A DNA stretch of 40,839 nt from an uncultured Clostridia bacterium (GCA_947624925.1 CANQMG010000003.1:1-40839); one strand, 5' to 3'; positions 27,569 through 34,550 are shown, numbered from the stretch's first letter. Translations and numbers: made by a program. The notes: generated by a model not told the origin, from the letters alone.

Positions 27569-27599
27569 TTTAGGCAGGCATATTTTCTGCCTGCCTAAA
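27569..27599 (+). promoter_or_regulatory. 5'-leader hairpin upstream of the cohesin gene
   Basis: TTTAGGCAGGCA (27569-27580) pairs perfectly with TGCCTGCCTAAA (27588-27599) around a 7-nt loop. It lies between the predicted transcription start and the AAGGAG site and has no U-tract. It could stabilise the mRNA or mark partial termination of the giant transcript. It shares the AGGCAGG core with the hairpin after htpX. Confidence 0.5.
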
Positions 27600-27618
27600 C
27601 AAAGAAAAGGAGAGAAAT

Positions 27619-28440
27619 ATGAAAAAGACAATTAACGTAATATTATTTTTAATGCTCAGTTTAATTCTACTAACGACTACAGTATTAGCAGAAAACATAA
27701 CAGCTAGTATGAGCCCAAGTTCAAATTCTGTAAAAACAGGTGATACATTTACAGTATCTATTAATCTAAGTAATTCAGAAGGTTTAAATTCAGGAAAAGG
27801 AACAATAACTTATAGTAGTGATGTTTTAACCTTGGAAAGTATAAGTGCAGGAGATTCAACCGCATGGAGTCAACCTACTAAAGAAGATAATGGAAATGGA
27901 CAAGCTACATTTACAATAGCTAGGAATTCATATGATGTAAGTGGAAATAAAATTGTAACATTAACATTTAAGGTTAAGGAAAATGTAACAGTAGAACAAA
28001 CTGTTATTTCAGTATCTAATTTTACAGTATCAAACAGTAATTATGAAGATGTTGATGTTCCAGATGCAAATGTAACAGTTAAAATAACAAATGCTAATGC
28101 TGGAACTGGCAATGATACAGGAAACAATGGACAAGGTGGAAATACAGCAACTGTGGATCCAAGTGGTGTAGTAGATACAAATAGTGTAGCAGATCCAAAT
28201 AGTTCTGGAAATACACAAACACCATCAAATACAAACACAAATCAAAATGCAAATACAAATCAAAATGTAAATACAAGTAACAATAAAAATACAAATACAA
28301 ATTTAAATCAAAATAAGAATACAGCAAAAGGAAAATTACCACAAACAGGATTAAACTCAATATTACCAATACTTATTATTGCAGTAATAGCAATAGGAAT
28401 AGGAACATATGCATCATATAGAAAATATAAAAATATGTAA
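27619..28440 (+). CDS. Sortase-anchored single-cohesin protein (mini-scaffoldin)
   Basis: Predicted to be covalently linked to peptidoglycan and to display one cohesin that captures dockerin-bearing proteins. A signal peptide spans about 1-24 (VLAEN cleavage region). The cohesin-like beta-sandwich covers about 27-155: KTGDTFTVSINLSNSEGLNS, a GTITYSSDVLTLESI strand, then IVTLTFKVKENVTVEQTVI and a final VTVKI strand. A low-complexity Asn/Thr/Gly linker of about 80 residues spans the wall. The C-terminus has LPQTG (240-244), a membrane helix and the basic tail YRKYKNM. It lies 110 bp after the giant dockerin gene and has its own promoter. No sortase gene is in the window. Alternatively the beta-sandwich could be a cohesin-like adhesin module, but the neighbour's dockerin supports the cohesin reading. 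Confidence 0.88.
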   Translation: MKKTINVILFLMLSLILLTTTVLAENITASMSPSSNSVKTGDTFTVSINLSNSEGLNSGKGTITYSSDVLTLESISAGDSTAWSQPTKEDNGNGQATFTIARNSYDVSGNKIVTLTFKVKENVTVEQTVISVSNFTVSNSNYEDVDVPDANVTVKITNANAGTGNDTGNNGQGGNTATVDPSGVVDTNSVADPNSSGNTQTPSNTNTNQNANTNQNVNTSNNKNTNTNLNQNKNTAKGKLPQTGLNSILPILIIAVIAIGIGTYASYRKYKNM

Positions 28441-28458
28441 ATAAAATTTATAATAAAT

Positions 28459-28493
28459 GGGGGTAGATTATGATTCTACTCTCTTTATTTTTC
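28459..28493 (+). terminator. Terminator after the cohesin gene
   Basis: GGGGGTAGA (28459-28467) pairs with TCTACTCTC (28475-28483) including G-U pairs, followed by TTTATTTTTC. Confidence 0.55.
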
Positions 28494-28570
28494 TTATAAA
28501 ATTCTCTATTATTTTTTCAAGGCAAATCGCCCAAAATTTTCAAAAAAATAAAATATATTTTAGAAAGATA

Positions 28571-28599
28571 TTGAATTTAGATAACAAATGTGTTATCAT
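28571..28599 (+). promoter_or_regulatory. higBA promoter with embedded palindromic operator
   Basis: TTGAAT and TATCAT are 17 bp apart. A perfect inverted repeat, GATAACA AATG TGTTATC (28580-28597), fills the spacer and enters the -10. Occupancy by a repressor would block RNA polymerase, the usual autoregulation of a type II toxin-antitoxin operon. Confidence 0.7.
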
Positions 28600-28627
28600 A
28601 TAAATACAATATAAAAGGTACAATAAA

Positions 28628-28990
28628 ATGTATAAAATAATTTTTTATCAAAATATTAAAGGATATAGTGAAGTAGAAGAATATATCAAAGAGCTAAGAG
28701 ACAGTAAAAATAAAAATTGCAGAATACAGCTAACTAAAATAACAGCATACTTAAACCTTTTATCTGAAAAAGGGTTATCAATAGGAGAGCCATATATAAA
28801 ACATCTTAAAGGAGATATATGGGAATTAAGACCTATAAGAAATAGAATACTTTTTGCTAATTTTAATAATAATAAATTTATATTATTAAGCAAATTTATA
28901 AAGCAAACTCAAAAAACACCTAAAAAAGAAATCGAAAAAGCAGAAACCTATTTAAAAGATTATAAAACAAGGAGGCAAAATTATGAGTGA
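28628..28990 (+). CDS. higB: HigB/RelE-superfamily toxin (Gp49-like)
   Basis: Likely a ribosome-dependent mRNA interferase. The 120-residue basic protein shows the Gp49/HigB-like order: an N-terminal strand YKIIFYQN, two helices (VEEYIKELRD and RIQLTKITAYLNLLSEKG), then IKHLKGDIWELRPIRNRILFA. The LKG-x-WELR-x-R-x-R-(I/V)-x-(F/Y) core is the family hallmark and carries the predicted RNA-binding arginines. The C-terminal ILLSKFIKQTQKTPKKEIEKA corresponds to the conserved FxKKTxKTP-E-E-A block. Toxin first, antitoxin second, with an 8-bp overlap, is the characteristic higBA order. The start is preceded by AAAGGT. Confidence 0.88.
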   Translation: MYKIIFYQNIKGYSEVEEYIKELRDSKNKNCRIQLTKITAYLNLLSEKGLSIGEPYIKHLKGDIWELRPIRNRILFANFNNNKFILLSKFIKQTQKTPKKEIEKAETYLKDYKTRRQNYE

Positions 28991-29288
28991 GAAAGAATTA
29001 ACTTGGGAAGAAGTTAAAAAAAGTTTAAAATTTACACCTAATGAAGAAGCTGAAATACAGCTAGAAATGGATATAATTGAAGCAACAATTGCAGCTCGTA
29101 AGGAAAATAATCTTACTCAAAGAGAGCTAAGTGCAAAAAGTGGTATAAAGCAACCGGTTATTGCTAGAATTGAAAAGTTTATTAATTCACCTCAAACTAA
29201 TACCCTTATAAAACTTTTATATCCAATGGGGTATACAATAAAAGTAGTCCCACTAGATAAAACATTAAAGAGTAAAAATAATAAATAA
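28983..29288 (+). CDS. higA: HigA-type antitoxin (XRE helix-turn-helix)
   Basis: A 101-residue antitoxin that neutralises HigB and represses its own promoter. The N-terminal acidic segment (EKELTWEEVKKSLKFTPNEEAEI) probably contacts the toxin. An XRE-type HTH follows at about 35-90, with LTQRELSAKSGIKQPVIARIE covering helices 2 and 3; it is shown here as LTQRELSAKSG and IKQPVIARIE. The tail is basic and Lys/Asn-rich. An AAGGAGG site lies inside the toxin's last codons. The palindrome GATAACA-N4-TGTTATC at the promoter is its probable binding site. Confidence 0.88.
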   Translation: MSEKELTWEEVKKSLKFTPNEEAEIQLEMDIIEATIAARKENNLTQRELSAKSGIKQPVIARIEKFINSPQTNTLIKLLYPMGYTIKVVPLDKTLKSKNNK

Positions 29289-29399
29289 TTTATAAAAAAA
29301 GGTTAAATAAAAAGTTAAATGCCCATTTAACATAAATAAAGGGAACTTAACACTGGATACTTATATTATATCTTGTTACTTTTCTTAAATGATATAAAA

Positions 29400-29472
29400 A
29401 CAAATTTTTAGATTGTTTGTAAATGGTGCCGATAGGCATTTATATACCATTTACAAATATATAAAAATTTGT
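29400..29472. repeat. 73-nt nested hairpin
   Basis: Outer arms ACAAATTTTTA (29400-29410) and TAAAAATTTGT (29462-29472) pair perfectly. So do inner arms TTTGTAAATGGT (29416-29427) and ACCATTTACAAA (29446-29457). The apex has TGCC GATA GGCA. It is either a structured RNA or a short palindromic element. Confidence 0.6.
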
Positions 29473-29503
29473 TATAATATTATTCTAAAAGTATAATATA
29501 AAA

Positions 29504-29563
29504 ATAGGTAAGCGGGAATTTATCTTTGAAAATATATCAATGCCTGCTTATTTGTCGTTTTTT
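29504..29563 (+). ncRNA. Candidate ~60-nt small RNA ending in a U-tract
   Basis: A promoter, TTGTTA (29469-29474) with 17 bp to a perfect TATAAT (29492-29497), would start RNA near 29504. The predicted RNA folds as ATAGGTAAGCGGG (29504-29516) against CCTGCTTATTTGT (29543-29555), including G-U pairs, then CG and six T's (29558-29563). There is no ORF inside. It may be a true sRNA or an orphan terminator with a fortuitous promoter. Confidence 0.35.
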
Positions 29564-29745
29564 AAATAAAATATTTTATATATGAAAAATTATAAAAATG
29601 AATAATTTAATATAATTTTTATCTAAAAATTAATACTTTTTTACAAAAAAACGGGCATTTAATCTCGGATTAGGTATAGTTACTATACAAAAGGGCATTT
29701 AAGTTTTAATTCAACGATTTATAAAAAAATAAAAAACTATTAAAC

Positions 29746-29776
29746 AAACCTATTTTCATTTTAGAAAAATAGGTTT
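29746..29776. terminator. Perfect hairpin just upstream of rnc
   Basis: AAACCTATTTT (29746-29756) pairs with AAAATAGGTTT (29766-29776). There is no long T-tract on the plus strand. It may terminate transcription entering from upstream or, in the RNA, be a leader structure of rnc. Confidence 0.4.
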
Positions 29777-29797
29777 ATAATGTTATAGGGTGAAAAA

Positions 29798-30475
29798 ATG
29801 GATGTAAAAAATTTAGAAAAAGATTTAGGACTTGAATTCAATAATATAAATCTTCTAAAAAATGCTCTTACACATACATCATATGCTTATGAAAATAATG
29901 TAAAAAGCAATGAAAAATTAGAATTCTTAGGAGATAGTATTTTAGAATTTATAACAAGTAAATATTTATACAATAATTATTTTAATTTAAAAGAAGGAGA
30001 AATGACTAAAGTTAGAGCAACAGTTGTATGTGAAGATAGTTTATATAAGATTGCAGTAAAGCATAATTTTAGTGATTTTTTGTACTTAGGAAAAAGTGAA
30101 AGATATAATGAAAGTGGAAAAAAAAGTAAAGCAATACTTGCAGATAGTGTAGAAGCAGTTATTGCAGCTATATATTTAGACTTAGGAATTGAAAAAGCCG
30201 AAAAATTTATAATAGATAATTTAAAAGACGAAATAAAAATAGCAAGTCAAAATGTAGGAGAAAAAGATTATAAAACAGTATTGCAAGAGAAACTTCAAAT
30301 AAATGGGAATGTAACAATAAAATATACAATATTAAAAGAAGAAGGTCCAGACCACGATAAAAAATTTGTATCACAAGTAGAATGTGATGGAAAAGTGTTG
30401 GGAATTGGAGAAGGAAAAAGTAAAAAATCATCAGAAATGATGGCAGCAAAACAAGCATTAATGAAAATAAATTAA
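29798..30475 (+). CDS. rnc: Ribonuclease III
   Basis: Cleaves double-stranded RNA in rRNA maturation and mRNA decay. The N-terminal nuclease domain (about 1-150) has the signature NEKLEFLGDSILE with catalytic Glu and Asp, and LADSVEAVIAAIYLD with the second acidic pair. A C-terminal dsRNA-binding domain (about 155-225) follows, with DYKTVLQEKLQ, GPDHDKKFVSQV and KKSSEMMAAKQALM. Length (225) is typical. The AGGGTG ribosome binding site is weak. It is followed after 11 bp by an Elp3-like radical SAM gene, a pairing often seen in Firmicutes. Given several long hairpins in the preceding region, autoregulation by cleavage of its own leader, known for rnc in E. coli, is possible here. Confidence 0.95.
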   Translation: MDVKNLEKDLGLEFNNINLLKNALTHTSYAYENNVKSNEKLEFLGDSILEFITSKYLYNNYFNLKEGEMTKVRATVVCEDSLYKIAVKHNFSDFLYLGKSERYNESGKKSKAILADSVEAVIAAIYLDLGIEKAEKFIIDNLKDEIKIASQNVGEKDYKTVLQEKLQINGNVTIKYTILKEEGPDHDKKFVSQVECDGKVLGIGEGKSKKSSEMMAAKQALMKIN

Positions 30476-30486
30476 GAGGAGGGTAT

Positions 30487-31572
30487 ATGAAAAAACAATA
30501 TATAATACCAATATTTATACCACATTTAGGATGCCCTAATGATTGCACTTTTTGTAATCAAAAAAGCATAAGTGGTACAAAACATATGCCAACAAAAGAA
30601 GAAATAAAAAATGAAATTGAAAAAAATTTAAAATATTTTAAAGAAGAAGATAAAAATGTTGAAATTGCATTTTTTGGTGGAAGTTTTACAGGAATAGAAC
30701 CAAAGCTTCAAGAAGAGTTTTTACAAATTGCGAACGAATACATAATATCAAAACAAGTAAATAGCATTAGAATTTCAACTAGACCAGATTATATAAACAA
30801 AGACATTTTAAAAATGCTAAAAAAATATCACGTAAAAACTATAGAATTAGGTGTTCAATCTACAAATGACTATATTTTAAAAAAATGTAAAAGAGGACAT
30901 ACTTTTGAAGATGTAAAAAAAGCATCTAAATTAATTAGATGGTATGGATTTAAATTAGGACATCAAATGATGGTTGGACTCCCTGAAAGTACAAAATTAG
31001 ATGAAATAAATACAGCAAAAGATTTAATAAAACTAAAACCTAAAATTGTTAGAATATATCCGGTATTAGTAATAAAAGGAACTCAGCTTGAAAAAGAATA
31101 TGAGGAAAAAGAATATGAGCCAATAACTGTAAATCAAGCTGTAGAAAGATGTAAGGAATTAGTATATTTATTTAATAAAAAGAAAATAGAAGTTATAAGA
31201 ATTGGTTTGCAAAATACAGAAGAAATTACTGATCCAAATGATGAAAAAAGTAGTGTTACTGCTGGCCCATATCATCCTGCGTTTGGACAACTTGTAGAAG
31301 ATAGTATATGGTATGATAGTATTCTAGATAAAATAAAAGCAGTTAATGTTAAAGTAAAAGATGCTAAACTATATGTAAATCCAGATAATCTAAACAATGC
31401 AATAGGACATAAAAAGTCAAACATTATTAATATACAAAAAACATATGATGTAGACCTTAAAGTAGTCGCAGATGAAAAAATAAAACCTGGAAATTCAAAA
31501 TTAGAAATTGTAAAAACATATGATGATTACCTAGAAGAAATAAGAAAAAAACAAGAAAAAGTAAAAAGCTAA
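30487..31572 (+). CDS. Elp3-like radical SAM protein
   Basis: A radical S-adenosylmethionine enzyme. The N-terminal CPNDCTFC (CX3CX2C) binds the 4Fe-4S cluster. AFFGGSFTGI is the GGE-like SAM-binding motif, and STRPDYI and ELGVQSTNDYILKKCKRGHT match the Elp3/YhcC-like group. The C-terminal part (about 240-350) contains TAGPYHPAFGQLVEDSIWYD, as in the bacterial Elp3-like proteins encoded beside rnc and smc in clostridia, but lacks a recognisable GNAT acetyltransferase domain. A tRNA-modifying role is plausible by family; the substrate is unknown. AGGAGG lies 4-9 bases from the ATG, 11 bp after rnc, so the two are co-transcribed. A strong terminator follows. Confidence 0.85.
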   Translation: MKKQYIIPIFIPHLGCPNDCTFCNQKSISGTKHMPTKEEIKNEIEKNLKYFKEEDKNVEIAFFGGSFTGIEPKLQEEFLQIANEYIISKQVNSIRISTRPDYINKDILKMLKKYHVKTIELGVQSTNDYILKKCKRGHTFEDVKKASKLIRWYGFKLGHQMMVGLPESTKLDEINTAKDLIKLKPKIVRIYPVLVIKGTQLEKEYEEKEYEPITVNQAVERCKELVYLFNKKKIEVIRIGLQNTEEITDPNDEKSSVTAGPYHPAFGQLVEDSIWYDSILDKIKAVNVKVKDAKLYVNPDNLNNAIGHKKSNIINIQKTYDVDLKVVADEKIKPGNSKLEIVKTYDDYLEEIRKKQEKVKS

Positions 31573-31581
31573 AATTTGTAT

Positions 31582-31623
31582 AAAAAAGCCTATAATGTAA
31601 ATAATTACATTATAGGCTTTTTT
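31582..31623 (+). terminator. Long bidirectional terminator after the radical SAM gene
   Basis: A 19-bp perfect stem runs from AAAAAAGCCTATAATGTAA (31582-31600) to its complement at 31605-31623, with a 4-nt loop, A's on the left and T's on the right. Confidence 0.85.
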
Positions 31624-31640
31624 CTGAAAATATAAATATT

Positions 31641-31781
31641 GAAATGTATATATATAATTTTTCGTAATGAACGCTGTGGGGACCGACAAATTAGATACTG
31701 TTTCTGGCTAATGTAATTAGGCAGATTACAGTATCTATGCAGTTGGGGGTGATATGGAGAAAAATTATATATATACATTTC
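31641..31781. repeat. 141-nt palindromic structured element with 23-bp perfect terminal inverted repeats
   Basis: GAAATGTATATATATAATTT... (31641-31663) is the exact complement of the segment at 31759-31781. Inside is a second hairpin: AGATACTGT (31693-31701) with ACAGTATCT (31728-31736), then TCTG/CAGA and CTAAT-GTA-ATTAG at the tip. Between the two stems lie GC-rich single-stranded stretches, AACGCTGTGGGGACCGAC on the left and CAGTTGGGGGTGAT on the right, unlike the AT-rich surroundings. It sits 17 bp after a terminator and 28 bp before the yitT-like gene. I cannot match it to a known riboswitch; a MITE or a novel structured RNA are the alternatives. Confidence 0.6.
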
Positions 31782-31809
31782 TATAAAATAATATTTCTGT
31801 GAGGTATTT

Positions 31810-32676
31810 ATGCAAAGAAAAAATAAAAGAATAATATTAATCATAAAAAAATACATTTTTGAACTTATGCAAATCATATTAGGGACAGCATTAATGGCAT
31901 TAGGAGTTTCACAATTTTTACTCCCAAATCAATTATCATCTGGAGGATTTTCTGGAATTGCAACAATAACATACTATTTATTAAATCTGCCTATGGGTAC
32001 AGTTATTTTAGCTTTAAATATACCACTATTTATACTTGCTTTTTTTAGAATAGGAAAAATCTTTTTTGCAAAAGCAATTATTGGAACAGCTTTACTTTCT
32101 GTGTTTATTGATATGTTTGACAAATTTAATTCTTTAACTAATGATAGATTTTTAGCTTGTATATATGGTGGAATAATAACTGGTCTTGGAACTGCATTAA
32201 TACTAAAAGCTAACGCATCTACAGGTGGAAGTGACCTTTTAAGTTATATTATAAAAAGTTATAAAAAAACAGTAACTACAAGTAGCATTATTGTTATATT
32301 TGATACGATAGTAATACTATTAAATGTTATATTTTTTAAAAAATTAGAGGTAGGTTTTTATTCTGCAATTTCAATATATATTATGGGAAAAGTGCTAGAT
32401 ATAGCTTTTGAAGGAATAGATTTTTCAAAAATGATACTTATTGTTTCAGATAAGTATAAAGAAATTGCAAAAGAAATAGGAAAAGAATTAAAAAGAGGTA
32501 GTACAGGATTTTATTCTAAAGGAATGTACACAGATGAGGAAAAAATGACATTACTTTGTGTTGCATCAAGAAATGAAGTTGTCAAAATAAAATTAATTGT
32601 AAACAAAATAGACCATAAAAATTTTATGATAGTATCAAATGCAAGAGAAGTCTATGGTAAAGGATTTAAGACTTAG
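31810..32676 (+). CDS. YitT family membrane protein (DUF2179 C-terminal domain)
   Basis: A multi-pass membrane protein with five or six helices in the N-terminal 190 residues. The family motifs ALGVSQFLLPNQLSSGGFSGIA and GTALILKANASTGGSDLLSYII surround them; they are quoted here in pieces as LLPNQLSSGGFSG and ANASTGGSDLL. The C-terminal DUF2179 domain (about 205-288) is cytosolic and ferredoxin-like, with RGSTGFYSKGMYT and DHKNFMIVSNAREVYGKGF. The transported substrate is not established for the family. Length (288) is normal. It starts after GTGAGGT and lies just downstream of the 141-nt palindromic element, so that element could be its leader. Confidence 0.92.
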   Translation: MQRKNKRIILIIKKYIFELMQIILGTALMALGVSQFLLPNQLSSGGFSGIATITYYLLNLPMGTVILALNIPLFILAFFRIGKIFFAKAIIGTALLSVFIDMFDKFNSLTNDRFLACIYGGIITGLGTALILKANASTGGSDLLSYIIKSYKKTVTTSSIIVIFDTIVILLNVIFFKKLEVGFYSAISIYIMGKVLDIAFEGIDFSKMILIVSDKYKEIAKEIGKELKRGSTGFYSKGMYTDEEKMTLLCVASRNEVVKIKLIVNKIDHKNFMIVSNAREVYGKGFKT

Positions 32677-32689
32677 GACCTATTATATC

Positions 32690-32718
32690 TTGATTTTTTG
32701 TTAAAATTATGTCATAAT
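32690..32718 (+). promoter_or_regulatory. Promoter of the glycosylase gene
   Basis: TTGATT and CATAAT are 17 bp apart. The predicted start near 32725 falls at the upstream ATG of the ORF track, which argues for the second ATG (32745) as the real start. Confidence 0.55.
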
Positions 32719-32744
32719 GTGATATGAAGGGTGATATTTCGAAA

Positions 32745-33617
32745 ATGAAGGAACAAATATTTATACTAGAAAATTATAATTCATTCAATCCAAAGCACAT
32801 TTTTGAATGTGGACAATGTTTTAGATGGAATTTAAATAATGATGGTAGTTATACAGGTGTATTTAAAAATAATGTTTTAAATGTCAAAAAAGAAGATAAC
32901 AAAATTGTATTTAAAGGTATGTGTGAGGATAATATAATTAAAATATGTATAGATTATTTTGATTTAGATACAGATTATATAGATATAAAAAAAAGATTAT
33001 CAAAAATAGATAATAACTTAAAATTAAGTGTTGAATTTGGAGAAGGAATACGAATATTAAATCAAGATCTTTGGGAAGCATTAATTAGTTTTATTATTTC
33101 AGCTAATAATAATATACCTAGAATAAAAGGAATAATAGAAAGATTATCTAAAACATATGGAAAGCCAATTATTTGGAATGAATGTACATATTATACTTTT
33201 CCCACACCAGAAGAATTGTCAAAAGCAAGTGAGCAAGATTTAAGAAATTTAGGATTAGGTTTTAGAGATAAAAGAGTTTTTGAAACAACTAAAATTATTA
33301 ATGAAAATAAAGGCTTATTAGATGAGTTAAAACAAGAAGAAAATATTCAAATTCTAAGAGAAAAACTAAATAAATTTCCTGGAGTTGGTCCAAAAGTTGC
33401 AGACTGCATAATGCTTTTCTCATTAAAAAAATTTAATGTATTTCCTATAGATGTTTGGGTTAGAAGAGTAATGAATGACCTTTATATAAAAAATGAAGAT
33501 GAAACAAAAGTTAGCAAAAAACAAATAGAAAAATTAGCGCAAGAAAAATATGGAGATATAGCAGGACTCGCACAGCAATATTTGTTTTATTGGAGAAGAG
33601 AAAATGAAGCAGTATAG
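32745..33617 (+). CDS. ogg: 8-oxoguanine DNA glycosylase / AP lyase (OGG1 type)
   Basis: Excises 8-oxoguanine paired with C. The N-terminal OGG_N-like domain includes FECGQCFRWN. The HhH-GPD domain includes LWEALISFIISANNNIPRI, then the helix-hairpin-helix FPGVGPKVADCIML. That segment contains the catalytic Lys equivalent to human OGG1 Lys249, and the catalytic Asp follows in FPIDVWVRRVM. The track start (32724) has no Shine-Dalgarno and lies at the predicted transcription start; AAGGGTGAT sits 9 bases before ATG 32745, so I use that, giving 290 residues. Together with exoA and the TatD gene this gives the window three DNA repair or DNA-processing enzymes. OGG1-type proteins are common in clostridia. 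Confidence 0.92.
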   Translation: MKEQIFILENYNSFNPKHIFECGQCFRWNLNNDGSYTGVFKNNVLNVKKEDNKIVFKGMCEDNIIKICIDYFDLDTDYIDIKKRLSKIDNNLKLSVEFGEGIRILNQDLWEALISFIISANNNIPRIKGIIERLSKTYGKPIIWNECTYYTFPTPEELSKASEQDLRNLGLGFRDKRVFETTKIINENKGLLDELKQEENIQILREKLNKFPGVGPKVADCIMLFSLKKFNVFPIDVWVRRVMNDLYIKNEDETKVSKKQIEKLAQEKYGDIAGLAQQYLFYWRRENEAV

Positions 33618-33644
33618 ATATTAAATAATTATAAGGAGAACAAA

Positions 33645-34490
33645 ATGTTAGATGTAATTATAGAAACTTTAATAGATTCATTAAAATTAATACCCTTTTT
33701 ATTTGTAGCATTTATATTAATTGAATCTATTGAACATAAATTAAATAATAAAAAAATAATCAAAAAATCAGGAAAATTTGGACCACTTATAGGTAGTATT
33801 CTAGGAGCATTTCCACAATGTGGATTTTCAGCAGCAATGACAAATTTATATAGTACAAGGATTATTACACTTGGTACATTAATTTCTGTCTATTTATCTA
33901 CATCAGATGAAATGCTACCAATATTAATATCTGAAAAGGCACCAATTGCTGTAATATTAAAAATAATAGGTTTAAAAGTTTTAATAGGATTTATATCTGG
34001 TTTTATAATAGATTTTATTATACAAAAAAGAAAAAAAGCAGACTCCGAGGAAGAAACAATAGAACATTTCTGTGAAAAAGAGCATTGTCATTGTGAGAAA
34101 GGTATATTAAAATCTAGTGCTATACATACTTTAAAAATTACATTATTCATATTTATAGTAACATTTATACTAAATACAATACTTCATTATTTAGGAGAAA
34201 ATATACTTCAAAAAATTTTCTTAAAAGGAAGTATTGGAGGAGTATTTTTAGCAAGTTTAATAGGATTGATTCCAAACTGTGCATCTAGCGTAGCAATAAC
34301 AACTTTATATTTAGCAGATGCAATAACTTTTGGTGCAACAATGTCAGGATTACTTACTGGAAATGGAATAGGATTACTTTTATTATTCAAAACAAATAAA
34401 AATACTAAAGAAAATCTAAAAGTACTAGGACTCATTTATGCAATAGGCGTATTTTGCGGAGCTCTAATAGATGTAATAGGATTAAGGTAA
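33645..34490 (+). CDS. ArsP_2-type putative heavy-metal exporter
   Basis: A polytopic membrane protein made of two similar halves, each with a helix-breaking Cys motif: GAFPQCGFSAAMTNLYS in the first and GLIPNCASSVAITTLYL in the second. This duplicated P-x-C pattern is that of the putative 10TM heavy-metal exporter family (ArsP_2; some databases call members arsenic efflux or manganese transporters). The loop between the halves carries a His/Cys cluster, EHFCEKEHCHCEK, a probable metal-binding patch. Eight to ten helices are predicted over 281 residues. AAGGAGA precedes the ATG, 27 bp after ogg, suggesting one operon with it. Substrate is not known. Confidence 0.85.
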   Translation: MLDVIIETLIDSLKLIPFLFVAFILIESIEHKLNNKKIIKKSGKFGPLIGSILGAFPQCGFSAAMTNLYSTRIITLGTLISVYLSTSDEMLPILISEKAPIAVILKIIGLKVLIGFISGFIIDFIIQKRKKADSEEETIEHFCEKEHCHCEKGILKSSAIHTLKITLFIFIVTFILNTILHYLGENILQKIFLKGSIGGVFLASLIGLIPNCASSVAITTLYLADAITFGATMSGLLTGNGIGLLLLFKTNKNTKENLKVLGLIYAIGVFCGALIDVIGLR

Positions 34491-34509
34491 AATTTTAATT
34501 TAACACATA

Positions 34510-34547
34510 AAAATCACCTTTAGAAATATAATTTAAAAGGTGATTTT
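34510..34547 (+). promoter_or_regulatory. Terminator-like hairpin enclosing the dacF-type Shine-Dalgarno
   Basis: AAAATCACCTTT (34510-34521) and AAAGGTGATTTT (34536-34547) form a 12-bp perfect stem with a 14-nt AT-rich loop; the ATG follows at 34551. The ribosome binding site AAAGGTGAT is wholly within the right arm. It may double as terminator of the exporter gene. Confidence 0.6.
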
Positions 34548-34550
34548 ATT

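Larger units (their letters stand above)
29289..29797. other. 509-bp intergenic region with multiple inverted repeats, no gene
   Basis: No ORF with a credible start was found here. The region holds GTTAAATG CC CATTTAAC (29314-29331), the motif TTAAATGCCC in that repeat, and the same motif inverted as GGGCATTTAA at 29653-29662 and 29693-29702. It also holds a 73-nt long hairpin, a promoter with a short hairpin transcript candidate, GTATAG TTA CTATAC near 29672, and a hairpin just before rnc. The outer inverted motifs, within AAAA-S-TTAAATGCCC-W-TTT contexts about 390 bp apart, could be ends of a small non-autonomous element. Confidence 0.45.

Noticed and set aside
28220-28330. Short repeats resembling a CRISPR-like or satellite array
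   Set aside because: They are the codons of the Asn/Thr-rich linker of the cohesin protein (NTNQNANTNQN), in frame and without spacers.
31641-31781. Assignment of the palindromic element to a known riboswitch, T-box, 6S or SRP RNA
   Set aside because: None of the signature sequences I know (e.g. T-box GGTGG-ACCGCG, purine, TPP, cobalamin or GEMM cores) is present; left unassigned.
31605-31877. 90-aa minus-strand ORF across the palindromic element
   Set aside because: It runs through a terminator and a 23-bp inverted repeat, and lacks a ribosome binding site; the DNA is explained by structure.
32724-32744. ATG 32724 as the start of the OGG1-type gene
   Set aside because: No Shine-Dalgarno upstream and it lies at the predicted transcription start; ATG 32745 has AAGGGTGAT at proper spacing.
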